NCBI GenBank assembly: GCA_019090225.1
Contig: JAHRWI010000039.1
Location: 1-13,007, forward strand
Direction of reading: 5' to 3'
Origin: Porticoccaceae bacterium
GTDB lineage: Bacteria; Pseudomonadota; Gammaproteobacteria; Pseudomonadales; Porticoccaceae
DNA: 13,007 bases
The position numbers were made by a program, and so were the translations under genes. Below the pieces are notes generated by a model. It did not search any database, had not been told where the DNA came from, and saw only the letters and a list, made by a program, of their open reading frames with translations. Every line of letters starts with the position of its first letter. Position 1 is the first letter of the stretch. Positions 7,991 through 13,007 of the stretch are shown here, piece after piece.

Positions 7991-8303
7991 TTCGGTTCCT
8001 TGTCGGCCTATGTCCCGATTTCGGAGATGGCCGGTCAACTGATGTGCAACCAGGTTATTTCTGATCGTCGACATAACGCTGCATCCAGTGGGCAATCTGA
8101 GCGACCCGGACTGGGTCAAATCTGTAGCTCACCTGGTGTGTGTTCTTTTTTGAAATCTGGTTCCTGCCCGTTACCGGTATTACCGCCGGATCGGCCAATC
8201 ATGCGTTTCATCGCGGCCCTGGATTTGTCGGTCAGCCACCTATCTTCGAAAAAATTGGCGCCTGTGGCCATGGCGTTTTCGAAGGTTTCGATAGCCGAGC
8301 AAG

Positions 8304-8324
8304 TCCGTGGTCCGTGGTCCGTGG
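8304..8324. repeat. Heptamer short tandem repeat (TCCGTGG) x3
   Basis: TCCGTGG is repeated exactly three times in tandem (8304-8310, 8311-8317, 8318-8324). Intergenic heptameric tandem repeats of this kind occur in many bacteria and are prone to copy-number change. The position supports a non-coding reading of this stretch. Confidence 0.85.
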
Positions 8325-8457
8325 CCGCCGTAAGCGCGTTCAATTTGAAATAATTATGGCCGAAACAGAAGTTCAGAGCCTTATTGCAAGGCTGACAACT
8401 GAGGTCCGCAAAGGTATCGGCTTTTGGCAATTTCCGGTGAGTAATACTGGAAGGGTA

Positions 8458-8479
8458 AATGAGTAGAATTCTTCTCATT
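8458..8479. promoter_or_regulatory. 22-bp near-perfect palindrome, possible operator
   Basis: AATGAG (8458-8463) and CTCATT (8474-8479) flank the perfect 8-bp core AGAATTCT (8465-8472), with a single unpaired T on each side. All other positions pair. The arms resemble half-sites of Fur-type boxes (AATGAGAAT), but the spacing is longer than the usual 7-1-7 Fur arrangement. It lies 327 bp before the nitroreductase start, with no clear adjacent gene. Confidence 0.35.
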
Positions 8480-8610
8480 AAAATTCTGTTTTACGCTGTA
8501 AAGAGCTCGTCTTTAGCCAGCAAATAATGACCCTGTGTAATACAATTTGTCGGCCGTGTAGAGGTTTACTTAACGTTAAACAGAGAGCAAAGAGGTTTCT
8601 CTCGGGAAGA

Positions 8611-8675
8611 CTGCGTTTCTAGACCTGACCCTAATTTCCTGACCCTAATTTCCGTGTGACCCTATTATTTTTTCC
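8611..8675 (+). repeat. Interspersed repeat, copy B, with internal 14-bp duplication
   Basis: The block begins CTGCGTTTCTAGACCTGACC, identical to copy A over its first 18 bases (CTGCGTTTCTAGACCTGA), and ends GTGACCCTATTATTTTTTCC. It is longer than copy A because CCTGACCCTAATTT is tandemly duplicated (8624-8637 and 8638-8651). It lies upstream of the nitroreductase in the same orientation as copies A and C. Confidence 0.75.
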
Positions 8676-8751
8676 ATCGACCCCCCAAGACTTGAATGCC
8701 GTTATCTGCACTGTCCCTATTGCAGGCATACTACGAAACACCCCATAACTA

Positions 8752-8778
8752 TTCCACATGTGGCATCAGGTATATAGT
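8752..8778 (+). promoter_or_regulatory. Candidate nitroreductase promoter with CCACATGTGG palindrome
   Basis: A -10-like TATAGT lies at 8773-8778, 28 bases before the nitroreductase ATG, with a weak -35 candidate TTCCAC at 8752-8757 (15-bp spacer). A perfect 10-bp palindrome, CCACATGTGG (8754-8763), overlaps the -35 candidate and could be an operator. This is an inference from position and symmetry only. Confidence 0.3.
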
Positions 8779-8806
8779 ACGCGCCTTTAATAATTCCAGG
8801 ACTACC

Positions 8807-9481
8807 ATGACCGATATCTCCCTTGAAGAGGCCGTAAAAGGCCGGCACTCGGTGCGGGGCTTTCTGGCGGATCCAGTACCCCAGGCGCTCTTGAACAAAG
8901 TCTTTGAGCTGGCGCAGTGGGCGCCCTCAGGCACTAATATTCAGCCGTGGCAGGTCTACGTTGCCTCCGGTGCTACTCGTGACGCACTACGCACAGAATT
9001 TATTCATCGCGCGCAAACCGGACAAGCCCCAACACTTGATTATGCAGATAAAGGAAAAGTGGGCGAACCCTGGCGAGAACGTCGGCGGGACTGTGCGAAA
9101 GCACTCTATACCGCGATGGATATTGCCTGGGAAGATAAAGAGGCACGCGCCCGTGCCTCCTTTCGCAACTTCGAGTTATTCGACGCGCCACACGTCGCAT
9201 TTCTGTGTATGAACGAAGTATTTGGTATGGCATCAGCGGCCGATCTTGGTATGTATGCGCAGACCTTGATGTTATCAATGACAGCCCACGGACTAGCGTC
9301 TTGCGCCCAGGGCACCATGGCCCACTACCCGGATCTGGTTCGTGAAACATTCAACCTGGACCCGATGACAAAGGTATTGTTTGGAATCAGCTTCGGTTAT
9401 GAGGATCCCGCGATTGCGGCAAACCAGACACGAACGGTACGAGCGCCACTGGAGCAAAGTGTGGTTTTTCGTAGTGCCTGA
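8807..9481 (+). CDS. Nitroreductase family FMN-dependent oxidoreductase
   Basis: The protein has 224 residues from the ATG at 8807, which is preferred over in-frame upstream codons because AGGA lies 5 bases before it and the family N-terminus (a short helix, then RHSVRGFLADPVP) begins here. The FMN-phosphate region is R13-H-S15-V-R17. LAQWAPSGTNIQPWQVYV is the family's dimer and cofactor segment, and DLGMYAQTLMLSMTAHGLASC and LFGISFGYEDP are the conserved C-terminal parts. Such enzymes are cytoplasmic homodimers using NAD(P)H to reduce nitroaromatics, quinones or enones; the natural substrate is not predictable. It ends 101 bp before the convergent nuclease gene and sits between repeat copies B and C. 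Base composition resembles the rest of the window, unlike its right-hand neighbour. Confidence 0.9.
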   Translation: MTDISLEEAVKGRHSVRGFLADPVPQALLNKVFELAQWAPSGTNIQPWQVYVASGATRDALRTEFIHRAQTGQAPTLDYADKGKVGEPWRERRRDCAKALYTAMDIAWEDKEARARASFRNFELFDAPHVAFLCMNEVFGMASAADLGMYAQTLMLSMTAHGLASCAQGTMAHYPDLVRETFNLDPMTKVLFGISFGYEDPAIAANQTRTVRAPLEQSVVFRSA

Positions 9482-9532
9482 TATCGGGTGAGAGTCCTCC
9501 GTCACGCTTCGAATAATTCAAAAGGGCATCAT

Positions 9533-9570
9533 TTCTAGACCCGACCCCCAATTTGGGTGATCCTATTTTT
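9533..9570 (+). repeat. Interspersed repeat, copy C
   Basis: It starts TTTCTAGACCCGACCCCC and ends GATCCTATTTTT, the shorter relative of copies A and B. CCCA-ATT-TGGG followed by a T-rich end could also serve as a weak terminator for the nitroreductase. Its ACCCGACCCCC (9539-9549) recurs inverted at 10619-10629 beyond the nuclease gene. Confidence 0.7.
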
Positions 9571-9581
9571 GCCATTTGATT

Positions 9582-10568
9582 CTACTGCTTTTGTTGATTC
9601 GTTTTATCTGGAATTTCTTCAGCTTTATTCATTGGCAAAACTCTTCTACCAAGACTATCTGGTTTTGGCAATGTTAAAGCCCCAATATAGGGTTTATCCG
9701 GGTTGTCTATAATTGACAATGTAACCTCCCCGCCACTTGGTGGATTTGAAACAATGTCTGGAATATTTGCATATGCTACTTCATTACCTCGATACAATCC
9801 TTTTTCGAATTTTACTGGGTTACTTCTTTTGACTTTGCACTCCCCGTTTATTTTAATGCTCTGCAGAGGATACGTATTTCCACATTTATCTTCTGCATAG
9901 CTCCCTTGAGGAGCATTCCATGTTAAACAGAAGTGTTCTTTCTCTTCCTTAACCCAACGATCCATAATTGGTACTGCTACTCTTTTGTCATGCAGTAATG
10001 CTCCTGGTATGTTAATTATTTTAATAACATCACCATTCTCAGGGTTATGAAAAGTTATTTTATCTGATATGACAAGAGGAATTGATTTTTCTCCAGTATT
10101 AGTTGAACCCTCGTAGTAATTTACCTCATAGTTAAGGCAGGTAATATCAAAAACAGTTAGTTTTAAAGAGTTATTACTACATAATTCCTTGACTCTATCA
10201 CCCCAAGGATAATCTTCCGCATCTTCTAGGGTTAATGCATCTATATCGTTTTGTTCCGCTTTATTTAAAGCCTCTTTTGTGAAGCCTGATTTAGATATTA
10301 AAACTAGCTTGTGTGTTGGCAACGTAGCATGTTTGCCTAATGATTCTCGCACCCATTCTACTGTGGCTCGTCTTGATCTATCTCGAACTTCTATACCTAT
10401 TATTACCTGAGCGTCACCGGGGCTTGCTTGAATTACAATATCAACTTCTACCTCAGAACCAGTTTGCCGATCAATCAGATACTTAGATTCTGTTACTGTT
10501 GCATCTGAAGTGATTTGATGCTGTATGGAGAATACAAGCTGCTGAAATGAATTTGATCTTTTTGGCAT
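9582..10568 (-). CDS. PD-(D/E)XK nuclease-like (restriction endonuclease-type) protein with unknown C-terminal domain
   Basis: The protein has 328 residues from the ATG at 10566-10568, with GAGAAGG directly before it. The N-terminal part (about 1-125) follows the PD-(D/E)XK pattern: EVEVDIVIQ with D43, then VIIGIEVRDRSRRATVEWVRESLGK with E60-V-R62, then a strand KLVLISKSGFTKEAL (87-101). This resembles Mrr-like or orphan restriction-endonuclease families in which ECRD or EVRD replaces the classic ExK. Residues about 126-328 are predicted to be beta-rich and I do not recognise them; the last about 25 residues are charged and Q/K-rich. Codon use is strikingly AT-rich compared with neighbours, suggesting recent transfer. 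No methyltransferase or helicase accompanies it, so it is a stand-alone gene. A role in DNA cleavage or phage defence is an inference. The gene is bracketed by inverted repeat copies (C on the left, D on the right). Confidence 0.75.
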   Translation of the reverse strand: MPKRSNSFQQLVFSIQHQITSDATVTESKYLIDRQTGSEVEVDIVIQASPGDAQVIIGIEVRDRSRRATVEWVRESLGKHATLPTHKLVLISKSGFTKEALNKAEQNDIDALTLEDAEDYPWGDRVKELCSNNSLKLTVFDITCLNYEVNYYEGSTNTGEKSIPLVISDKITFHNPENGDVIKIINIPGALLHDKRVAVPIMDRWVKEEKEHFCLTWNAPQGSYAEDKCGNTYPLQSIKINGECKVKRSNPVKFEKGLYRGNEVAYANIPDIVSNPPSGGEVTLSIIDNPDKPYIGALTLPKPDSLGRRVLPMNKAEEIPDKTNQQKQ

Positions 10569-10604
10569 CCTTCTCTGACCACGATTTTCAAAAACCTAAC
10601 AGTT

Positions 10605-10629
10605 AATTATAGGGATAAGGGGGTCGGGT
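10605..10629 (-). repeat. Partial interspersed repeat, copy D, inverted relative to copy C
   Basis: On the minus strand this reads ACCCGACCCCC, then TTATCCCTATAATT. The first 11 bases equal those of copy C (9539-9549) and the end resembles the CCTATTTTT end of the family. The upstream TTTCTAG part is missing. Copies C and D face inward around the nuclease gene. Confidence 0.55.
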
Positions 10630-10636
10630 GTTGTAA
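10606..10636 (-). promoter_or_regulatory. Candidate promoter of the nuclease-like gene
   Basis: On the minus strand a perfect TATAAT occupies 10606-10611, 37 bases before the start codon. A TTACAA at 10631-10636 is a possible -35 with a 19-bp spacer. The -10 box lies inside repeat copy D, and the -35 candidate lies inside the hairpin after nrdB. Confidence 0.45.
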
Positions 10637-10662
10637 GCACGAACCCCGTCTCGGCTTACAAC
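10630..10662 (-). terminator. Hairpin directly after nrdB, probable terminator
   Basis: GTTGTAAGC (10630-10638) and GCTTACAAC (10654-10662) form a perfect 9-bp stem with a 15-nt loop, beginning two bases after the nrdB TAG (10664-10666). The flanking GGGT/ACCC could extend it with a bulge. No U-tract follows in the leftward direction, so it may be an inefficient terminator, or protect the 3' end of the message. Confidence 0.45.
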
Positions 10663-10663
10663 C

Positions 10664-12109
10664 CTAATCCCAACTCAAAGCCCCACCTGTCTGATACTCA
10701 ATTACCCGCGTCTCAAAAAAGTTCTTTTCCTTCCTTAAATCCATCATTTCTGACATCCAGGGGAAGGGGTTTTGCGCACCGGGGTATTGCTCGGAAAGAC
10801 CTAGCTGGTTGAGGCGGCGGTTGGCGATAAAGTGCAGGTATTCTTCCATCATGGCGGCGTTCATGCCCAGTACGCCTCGGGGCATGGAGTCCCGGGCGTA
10901 GGCGATTTCCAGCTCGGTGCCTTCGAGAATCATCTGGATAACTTCCTGCTGGAATTGTTCGGTCCAGAGCTGAGGGTTTTCCAGTTTGATCTGGTTGATG
11001 ACATCGACACCGAAATTCAGGTGCATGGATTCGTCGCGGAGGATGTACTGAAACTGTTCGGCGACGCCGGTCATTTTATTGCGGCGGCCCATGGACAGTA
11101 TCTGGGTAAAGCCGCAGTAAAAGAATATGCCCTCAGTAACACAGTAAAAAGCGATCAGGTTGCGCAGCAGTTCCTGGTCGGTTTCAGGCGTGCCGGTGTT
11201 AAAGGTCGGGTCGCTGAGCGAGTGGGTGTACTTGAGGCTCCAGGCGGCTTTTTTGGCGATGGAAGGTAGCTCGCGATACATGTTGAAGACTTCGCCTTCG
11301 TCCATGGCCGGTGATTCGACACAGTATTGGTAAGCGTGGGTGTGGATAGCTTCTTCAAAGGCCTGGCGTAGCAGGTACTGGCGGGCTTCCGGGTTGGTGA
11401 TCAGCCGGTAGACGGCGAGTGCCAGGTTGTTGGCCACCAGGGAGTCGGCGGTGGAGAAGTAACCCAGCGAGCGTTCAACAATCAGACGCTCGTCGGCGCT
11501 AAGGCCGTCTTCGCTCTTCCATGTGGCGACGTCGGCGGTCATGTTGATTTCCTGGGGCATCCAGTGGTTGGCGCAACCGTCGAGGTATTTCTGCCAGGCC
11601 CATTCGTATTTAAAGGGTACCAGTTGGTTGAGATCGGCGCGGCAGTTGATCATGGCTTTGTCGTCAACTTCGATGCGCGCAGCGCCCATTTCCAGTTCGG
11701 CCGCAGCGGCTTCTATGTCGAGGGCTTCAAGGCTGGCTTTGGCACGTTCGAGGGGGGAGAGATTGGGGTCGATTTCGACTGCTGCTGTCTTGGGTGTTGG
11801 AGTAGGAGCAGGTGTTGGACTTGTTGTCGCAAGTGGTGCGGCCGCAGCTACGGGGCTTACTTCCGCGACAGTCTCGGTTTCTGGAGTTACCTGCTGGGTT
11901 GGCTCTGCTTGTTGCTCAAGGTTAGTTTGTTGCTCAGGGCTGGTCTGTTGCTCAAGGCTGGCTTGTTGGTCAAGGTTGGTCTGTTGCTCAAGGCCGACTG
12001 CTTTTTGTACTTCCTGCTGTATTGCTTCCTGACGAGCGGGCGCGGGGATATCCTGGGGTTTAAAGGTTTTGATCGGCGCGTCGCTGTTAAAGTCGTCCCA
12101 ACTTAACAT
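10664..12109 (-). CDS. nrdB: Class Ia ribonucleoside-diphosphate reductase beta subunit, with long Q-rich N-terminal extension
   Basis: This is the radical-generating subunit that partners NrdA to make dNDPs from NDPs in the cytoplasm. All diiron ligands are visible: D222 (STADS), E253 and H256 (FEEAIHTHAY), E326 (TEGIFF), E360 and H363 (RDESMH). The radical tyrosine is Y260, seven residues after E253. The tail ETRVIEYQTGGALSWD is the NrdA-docking peptide. At 481 residues it is longer than the roughly 415 typical of Pseudomonas-type NrdB. The excess lies in residues 8-110: six Q-rich hexapeptides (40-75), then an Ala/Thr/Pro linker (SPTPAPTPTPK). This is not an ATP-cone. The ATG at 12107-12109 has GAGGA six bases upstream. 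nrdA lies 169 bp upstream on the same strand, and a hairpin follows the stop. Confidence 0.96.
   Translation of the reverse strand: MLSWDDFNSDAPIKTFKPQDIPAPARQEAIQQEVQKAVGLEQQTNLDQQASLEQQTSPEQQTNLEQQAEPTQQVTPETETVAEVSPVAAAAPLATTSPTPAPTPTPKTAAVEIDPNLSPLERAKASLEALDIEAAAAELEMGAARIEVDDKAMINCRADLNQLVPFKYEWAWQKYLDGCANHWMPQEINMTADVATWKSEDGLSADERLIVERSLGYFSTADSLVANNLALAVYRLITNPEARQYLLRQAFEEAIHTHAYQYCVESPAMDEGEVFNMYRELPSIAKKAAWSLKYTHSLSDPTFNTGTPETDQELLRNLIAFYCVTEGIFFYCGFTQILSMGRRNKMTGVAEQFQYILRDESMHLNFGVDVINQIKLENPQLWTEQFQQEVIQMILEGTELEIAYARDSMPRGVLGMNAAMMEEYLHFIANRRLNQLGLSEQYPGAQNPFPWMSEMMDLRKEKNFFETRVIEYQTGGALSWD
11885..11992 (-). repeat. Six 18-bp tandem repeats inside nrdB encoding Q-rich hexapeptides
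   Basis: NrdB residues 40-75 consist of six hexamers of the form (L/P)(E/D/T)QQ(T/A/V)(N/S/E/T): LEQQTN, LDQQAS, LEQQTS, PEQQTN, LEQQAE, PTQQVT. The DNA repeats with an 18-bp period and has diverged at synonymous and some non-synonymous sites. Repeats of this type expand and contract by slippage in whole hexapeptide steps, keeping the frame. Confidence 0.9.
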
Positions 12110-12133
12110 TGTGTTTCCTCGGTATTGTCCTTG

Positions 12134-12168
12134 CTAGTTCCTAAGAGCTTAGGTGATTAAGTAACTAG
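12134..12168. promoter_or_regulatory. Inverted repeats in the nrdA-nrdB intergenic region
   Basis: CCTAAG/CTTAGG (12140-12145 and 12148-12153) lies within CTAGTT/AACTAG arms (12134-12139 and 12163-12168), and GGCAGG (12201-12206) could pair with CCTGCC (12231-12236) across the same intergenic region. These may affect relative nrdA/nrdB expression or mRNA processing. They do not match the known NrdR box, which would be expected upstream of nrdA. Confidence 0.3.
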
Positions 12169-12278
12169 GTGCCTGGCAAGTTTGTTCGGTTTGATTTTAT
12201 GGCAGGTTGTTGTCTGCATTAATATTACAGCCTGCCTTTATTAATTCTGTTGCCCGCGAGTTACTGGTTGCCAGCAAG

Positions 12279-13007
12279 CTACTGACAGGCTTCGCAGTCT
12301 GGGTCATCCAGCGAGCAGGCCTCTGGTATAGCTGCTGGACCAGCCTGGCTTTCTGGTGCTGCACCGGAGGCTATTCCCGAAGAGACGGCATTGAGCTGAC
12401 CGGTCTGAATGGTTGACTTCTCAGTGGTGGTGGCTGCCAGCGAGCGCAGGTAGTAGGTGGTTTTTAAACCACGATACCAGGCCATGCGGTAGGTCATGTC
12501 GAGCTTTTTGCCATTGGCTTCGGCCAGATAGAGGTTGAGGCTCTGGGCCTGGTCGAGCCATTTCTGGCGGCGACTGGCGGCATCGACAATCCACTGGGGG
12601 CCGACTTCAAAGGCGGTGGCATACAAAGCTTTGAGGTCGTCCGGGATACGGTCGATGGGCTGGGCAGAGCCGTCGAAATATTTCAGGTCATTGGCCATGA
12701 CCTCATCCCAGAGACCGCGCTCTTTGAGGTCGTGAATCAGGTAACTGTTGACCACGGTGAACTCGCCAGAGAGGTTAGATTTTACATAGAGGTTCTGGTA
12801 AGTCGGCTCTATGGACTGGCTAACGCCGGTAATGTTGGCGATGGTGGCGGTGGGCGCAATGGCCATGACATTGGAGTTGCGCATGCCCTGGCTTTGCACG
12901 GTGGCGCGCAGGCTATCCCAGTCGAGGGTTTGAGATTTGTCGACTTCGAGGTACTGACTGCCGCGATTCTGCTCAAGCAATTCCAGAGAGTCGATGGGCA
13001 GAATGCC
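12279..13007 (-). CDS. nrdA: Class Ia ribonucleoside-diphosphate reductase alpha subunit, C-terminal 242 residues
   Basis: The frame is open to the right edge of the window, so the N-terminal part, including the ATP-cone and the active-site cysteines, lies outside. The visible part has RNSNVMAIAPTATIANITGV, SQSIEPTYQNLYVKS and MAWYRGLKTTYYLRS. The tyrosine pair in TTYY corresponds to the radical-relay Y730/Y731 of E. coli NrdA. The tail CSLDDPDCEACQ supplies the shuttle cysteines that re-reduce the active site through thioredoxin or glutaredoxin. A low-complexity Ala/Gly/Ser/Pro stretch (SSGIASGAAPESQAGPAAIP) links it to the barrel, giving a flexible arm. The sequence style is that of the Pseudomonas-type rather than the enterobacterial NrdA. 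nrdB follows 169 bp downstream on the same strand, so they probably form one operon. Confidence 0.96.
   Translation of the reverse strand, partial: GILPIDSLELLEQNRGSQYLEVDKSQTLDWDSLRATVQSQGMRNSNVMAIAPTATIANITGVSQSIEPTYQNLYVKSNLSGEFTVVNSYLIHDLKERGLWDEVMANDLKYFDGSAQPIDRIPDDLKALYATAFEVGPQWIVDAASRRQKWLDQAQSLNLYLAEANGKKLDMTYRMAWYRGLKTTYYLRSLAATTTEKSTIQTGQLNAVSSGIASGAAPESQAGPAAIPEACSLDDPDCEACQ

Larger units (their letters stand above)
7991..8806. other. Gene-poor region before the nitroreductase, with repeats and gene debris
   Basis: The 816 bases have no convincing intact gene. Open frames exist on both strands across 8116-8478, but neither shows family features and they overlap each other, so I do not call them genes. 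A minus-strand frame at 8055-8198 ends in VSYRFDPVRVAQIAHWMQRY, which looks protein-like (strand then amphipathic helix) but has no start codon and meets a TGA upstream; it may be the remnant tail of a regulator. The region also holds three TCCGTGG heptamers (8304-8324), a 22-bp near-palindrome (8458-8479), TTAACGTTAA (about 8570-8579) and repeat copy B. A small CCGATTTCGG dyad lies shortly after the GGDEF/EAL stop, but no T-tract terminator follows it. Confidence 0.5.

Noticed and set aside
8116..8478. 120-codon minus-strand frame and its 108-codon plus-strand counterpart
   Set aside because: They overlap each other, run through the heptamer repeats, lack a Shine-Dalgarno and recognisable motifs, and the minus frame's ATG sits inside the 22-bp palindrome.
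8611..9570. Nitroreductase as cargo of a composite element formed by repeat copies B and C
   Set aside because: The two copies are in direct rather than inverted orientation, differ in length and sequence, and the gene's composition matches the rest of the window, so shared mobility is not supported.
11770..12090. ATP-cone domain in the NrdB extension
   Set aside because: The extension is low-complexity Gln, Ala, Thr and Pro sequence, with none of the conserved features of an ATP-cone.
11523..12106. Long plus-strand open frames antisense to nrdB
   Set aside because: They are antisense to the repeat and linker part of nrdB, show only low-complexity leucine/cysteine/valine-rich translations, and have no family features.
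12110..12278. NrdR boxes
   Set aside because: The inverted repeats here do not match the paired acaCwAtATaTwGtgt-type sites; the nrdA promoter, where they would be expected, is outside the window.
1..13007. CRISPR arrays, complete insertion sequences, rRNA or tRNA genes
   Set aside because: No regularly spaced long repeats, no transposase-coding frame and no structured RNA gene were recognised on either strand.

Overview
The window looks like a chromosomal stretch of a gammaproteobacterium, probably of the Pseudomonadales/Cellvibrionales type. This rests on the NrdA/NrdB type (NrdB opening MLSWDDF and ending GALSWD, NrdA ending in CEAC), a DusC-type dihydrouridine synthase, a two-membrane cell plan (outer-membrane barrel, pseudopilin) and roughly balanced base composition. 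The taxonomic call is inference from protein style, not a database match.

Layout. Positions 1-1014 (minus) hold the N-terminal 338 residues of a SulP anion permease that runs off the left edge. Next on the same strand are dusC (1347-2327) and a small outer-membrane beta-barrel protein with an N-terminal His cluster (2457-3263). A gene-poor stretch (3264-3852) carries a short interspersed repeat (copy A). On the plus strand follow a decayed diguanylate cyclase (3853-4507; one-base frameshift and lost C-terminus), a GspG-like pseudopilin (4606-5130) and, 10 bp later, a large membrane-bound HAMP/GAF-like/GGDEF/EAL protein (5141-7990). A second gene-poor stretch (7991-8806) contains heptamer repeats, a 22-bp near-palindrome and repeat copy B. 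Then comes a nitroreductase (8807-9481, plus). An AT-rich, foreign-looking PD-(D/E)XK nuclease-like gene (9582-10568, minus) is bracketed by repeat copy C and a partial inverted copy D. The right end holds nrdB (10664-12109, minus) with an unusual Q-rich repeat extension, and the C-terminal 242 residues of nrdA (12279-13007, minus).

How the genes relate. nrdA and nrdB supply the two subunits of class Ia ribonucleotide reductase and are co-oriented. The pseudopilin and the GGDEF/EAL protein are probably co-transcribed, suggesting a c-di-GMP link to a type II secretion or type IV pilus-like fibre. The nearby broken GGDEF gene suggests turnover of c-di-GMP enzymes at this locus. The segment from about 8.5 to 10.6 kb looks like an accessory insertion zone marked by the repeat family. 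The nuclease cassette, enclosed by inward-facing inverted repeat copies one of which supplies a perfect TATAAT -10 box, is the most unusual arrangement in the window.
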